A stretch of 64,000 nt of DNA from Flavobacterium humidisoli (lineage in GTDB: Bacteria > Bacteroidota > Bacteroidia > Flavobacteriales > Flavobacteriaceae): positions 1,116,001 through 1,180,000 of the forward strand of contig NZ_CP096829.1 in the NCBI RefSeq assembly GCF_023272795.1, in the 5' to 3' direction. Position numbers and translations under genes: made by a program. Below the pieces are notes generated by a model. It made no database searches, had not been told where the DNA came from, and was given only the letters and a program-made list of their open reading frames with translations. Below are positions 61,895-64,000 of this stretch, one piece after another. The stretch's first letter is position 1; each line of letters starts with the position of its first letter.

Positions 61895-61957
61895 CGTTTG
61901 TTTCTATTGAGATTCTAAATATTTTACCCATCTGTATATTGCTGATAAAAATAATTT

Positions 61958-62392
61958 TTAAGCAATATTTTTGTTTAGATCGTATCTTTCATCAGAATCG
62001 AGGAAAGAATATCCGATTGTTTTTTTTCTTTTTTTGTTTACTATAATTGTGACAAAATTATTTTTGTCTTCGGTTGATAATAGAATATGTTCGAATTTAT
62101 CAGATGAATCTCTATAAATTTTATAAATTAAATCATGATCTTTAATTTTTTTAGATAAAATTTTAGCCGATTTAAGTCTGCTTACATAAGGCCAGATATT
62201 AAAGATATTCGAATCTGTCTTTTTTACTTCTATCATTTTTTCGGTCAAAGTTGAATCGTATTTTTCTCTTTCAAGCAACTTCGGACCTTTTTTGTTTTTC
62301 ATTTTAATAATAATTGCTAGAACGCATAGCGAAGCAGTTACAAAAAACATGATAAATAGATATAGATGAAAGTGTTGTACGTGAGCTGTCAT
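61958..62392 (-). CDS. Small membrane protein, unknown
   Basis: 144 aa. One membrane helix near the N-terminus (residues ~9-28, YLFIMFFVTASLCVLAIIIKM), then a basic cytoplasmic domain (KLKSAKILSKKIKDHDLIYKIYRDSSD). No family recognised. Lone gene in AT-rich surroundings. Confidence 0.5.
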   Translation of the reverse strand: MTAHVQHFHLYLFIMFFVTASLCVLAIIIKMKNKKGPKLLEREKYDSTLTEKMIEVKKTDSNIFNIWPYVSRLKSAKILSKKIKDHDLIYKIYRDSSDKFEHILLSTEDKNNFVTIIVNKKRKKTIGYSFLDSDERYDLNKNIA

Positions 62393-62532
62393 GATATTTA
62401 ATATTTTAAATGTTTGACAAATTTGATTTAGCTCTACAAATTCTCAGATTAGGAGATTGTGATTGCTATAATTATACCCCTAATTTAATGAAAAATGAGC
62501 AATATTTCGATAAAATTTTGCTTTTATTTCAA

Positions 62533-62847
62533 TTAGAGCCAAATCTTCTCATCATGGCAACGACGGTAAATATAGTTTTTTAGATTGGCGATGGTTTCCG
62601 GATAATTTGGTGCGTCATAACCGTAGCGTTCATGTTCCATTTGTTCTCTTTCGATGGCATCACATCCTTTTATAACTTCTTTGATCATGTCGAGTAAAGC
62701 AAGTTCTTTATTGTCGGTTTTTTGAAATTTAAAATCAACAATTTCATCCTGAAGTTCTTCGCAGTAATCAACCAGCTTCATAACTTCGGGCTCTTCCAAA
62801 AGATATTCTTTATTTCTAAAAATTTCTCGTACTGATTTCATATTCAA
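62533..62847 (-). CDS. Small acidic helical protein, unknown
   Basis: 104 aa from the first ATG; the second ATG two codons later (62841, MKSVREIFRN) is equally possible. Rich in Glu, no signal or membrane segment: EYLLEEPEVMKLVDYCEELQDEIVDFKFQ. Conserved-looking tail YIYRRCHDEKIWL. I recall similar short hypothetical proteins in Flavobacteria but cannot name a family. Confidence 0.6.
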   Translation of the reverse strand: MNMKSVREIFRNKEYLLEEPEVMKLVDYCEELQDEIVDFKFQKTDNKELALLDMIKEVIKGCDAIEREQMEHERYGYDAPNYPETIANLKNYIYRRCHDEKIWL

Positions 62848-62884
62848 TTAAATTTCAATTTTTTAATTCCAAATTTCAAGGCAG

Positions 62885-62917
62885 ATCTTTGTCAAGTTTT
62901 AAACTTTGACAAAGATT
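62885..62917. repeat. Short inverted repeat
   Basis: ATCTTTGTCAAGTTT and AAACTTTGACAAAGAT form near-perfect arms with a tiny loop. The words ACTTTGACAAAG also occur at ~28219-28230, so it may be a dispersed genomic repeat. Confidence 0.65.
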
Positions 62918-62940
62918 AGAAATAACGCAATTAAACAAAA

Positions 62941-62983
62941 AAAATTCCAAACCCCAATGGTAAAGTTGGAATTTGGAATTTTT
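62941..62983 (-). terminator. Terminator of the ferredoxin-reductase gene
   Basis: AAAATTCCAAA and TTTGGAATTTT bracket a ~20-base loop, 20 bases past the minus-strand stop. Confidence 0.6.
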
Positions 62984-63002
62984 GATATTGGGATTTTACA
63001 GA

Positions 63003-64000
63003 CTAAACATCGTCGTAATCAACATAAATGGTCTCTGATGTTGGATGTGCCTGACAAGTTAAAATTAAACCTTCAGCAATTTCGCTATCTGTTAAAATAG
63101 AATTTTTAGTCATTTCTGCGCTTCCTTTTGTAACACGGCCTAAACAGCTGCTACAAATCCCGCCTTGGCAAGAATAAGGAGCGTCAACACCTTGTTTTAG
63201 AGCTGCATCAAGAATAGTTTGTTTTTTAGACATTTCAAAAGTAGTTTCTTCATCGTCTACCAAAACAGTAATTTTTGTATGTCCTTCTTGAGAACCCTGA
63301 ATTTCATGTTCTTCAGAAGAAGACGTGAACAACTCAAATTTAATAGCAGATTCTTTTACATTTTTCTCTTTCAAAACATTAGAAACGGTGTTAATCATTT
63401 CTTCTGGTCCGCAAAGGAAAAACTTATCAAATTGAAGTTCCTTGTGTTTGTTGTTTAAAACAAAATTCACAGCCGATTTTTCAATTCTTCCAAATAAAGC
63501 ATTTTCAGCTTTTGCTTGGCTGTACACATAATGCACAAAAAATCTGCCTACATATTGTAATTGCAAATCGTGAAGCTCTTGGTGAAAGATTGTGCTTTCG
63601 GGAGTTTTATTTCCGTAAACCAATACAAATGAACTTTTTGGTTCATTTTTTAAAACCGATTTTATGATAGAAAGAACTGGAGTAATTCCGCTTCCTGCAG
63701 CAAAAGCCGCGTAGTTTTTTTGTCTTTCAGCATCTGGTTCAAAAGTAAATTTACCTTCTGGTTGGCCTACTTCGAGAACATCACCTGCTTTTAAGGTAGT
63801 ATTGGCAAACTGAGAAAAAAGACCACTTTTTACTGCTTTTACAGCAATTCTTAATTCGCCGCTGTCTGGTGCAGAGCAAATAGAATATGCACGTCTAATT
63901 TCTTGGTTATCAAGAGTTAATTTTAAATTTATATATTGACCTGCTGTAAATTTATAGTCAGATTTTAGTTCTTCAGGAACATTAAAAAGAATCGAAACAG
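63003..64000 (-). CDS. PaaE-type NADPH:ferredoxin-like reductase (5' end outside window)
   Basis: The frame is open through the window end, giving about 331 codons; an internal ATG at 63623 is not the start. On the N-terminal side RAYSICSAPDSGELRIAVK is the FAD-binding motif, then GSGITPVLSIIKSVLK binds NAD(P), and the C-terminal plant-type [2Fe-2S] domain has CQGGICSSCLGRV with a distant CQAHP. This is the architecture of PaaE/Hcr proteins. PaaE serves phenylacetyl-CoA epoxidase, but no paaABCD are in view, so it may pair with another oxygenase or desaturase. Confidence 0.9.
   Translation of the reverse strand, partial: VSILFNVPEELKSDYKFTAGQYINLKLTLDNQEIRRAYSICSAPDSGELRIAVKAVKSGLFSQFANTTLKAGDVLEVGQPEGKFTFEPDAERQKNYAAFAAGSGITPVLSIIKSVLKNEPKSSFVLVYGNKTPESTIFHQELHDLQLQYVGRFFVHYVYSQAKAENALFGRIEKSAVNFVLNNKHKELQFDKFFLCGPEEMINTVSNVLKEKNVKESAIKFELFTSSSEEHEIQGSQEGHTKITVLVDDEETTFEMSKKQTILDAALKQGVDAPYSCQGGICSSCLGRVTKGSAEMTKNSILTDSEIAEGLILTCQAHPTSETIYVDYDDV

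Noticed and set aside
55308..64000. Phenylacetate degradation cluster (PaaK-like and PaaE-like genes)
   Set aside because: The two are 6 kb apart with unrelated genes between, and no paaABCD; the ligase sits in the polysaccharide locus.

Overview
The window looks like a chromosomal segment of a low-GC Bacteroidota, most probably Flavobacterium or a close relative. Evidence: promoters carry the Bacteroidota -7 signature TAnnTTTG, start codons lack Shine-Dalgarno leaders, a family 8 glycosidase ends in a type IX secretion sorting domain, and several small families typical of Flavobacteriia occur (names from memory: GxxExxY, GIN domain, DUF4175, DUF4254, DUF6427-like, DUF6909-like). All identifications were made by reading sequence and motifs; no database search was run.

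Layout. 0-10 kb: 3' part of recA, two possible small transcription units, plsC, a GxxExxY gene bracketed by ~90-bp inverted repeats, trpS, dprA, a SPOR protein and a Pif1/RecD-like helicase. 10-19 kb: OmpH/Skp-like lipoprotein, methyltransferase, mnmG, then ~1 kb with nine sites matching or resembling the ParB centromere site parS and a 14-bp minisatellite, then ybeY and a large DUF4175 protein. 19-32 kb: gltX, SPFH protein, a small envelope operon (YtxH, holin-like, DUF6327-like), glnS, a toxin-antitoxin pair joined to folB, tRNA-Cys followed by four extra tandem copies of its own 3' tail, LysE exporter, GIN protein and RNase R. 32-41 kb: an AT-rich gap (possible replication origin), rpiB, tex, secreted GH8 glucanase, tatA, an M23-like membrane stub, a GH3 ligase and a DUF6909-like protein with a phosphorylase motif. 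42-57 kb: surface polysaccharide locus (Wzz-like, Wzx, two Wzy/ligase-like proteins, five glycosyltransferases or so, UDP-glucuronate decarboxylase, WecB-type epimerase, PaaK/CapK-like ligase) with an inserted ORF6N gene. 57-64 kb: purD, small membrane proteins, upp, DUF4254, GT9 and a PaaE-type ferredoxin reductase cut by the window end.

How it fits together. Most long genes left of ~32 kb lie on the minus strand and most right of it on the plus strand. With a dense parS cluster 17 kb away beside mnmG, this suggests an origin-proximal region. Genes of translation (three aminoacyl-tRNA synthetases, tRNA-Cys, mnmG, ybeY, rnr) and DNA uptake or recombination (recA, dprA) dominate the left half; the right half builds and exports surface carbohydrate.

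The most unusual structures are non-coding: the parS/minisatellite block (14.06-15.08 kb), the inverted-repeat GxxExxY cassette (2.05-2.68 kb), the tRNA-Cys tail array (27.65-28.08 kb), two motif-plus-terminator units behind recA, and a degenerate triplicated AT-rich repeat before glnS.
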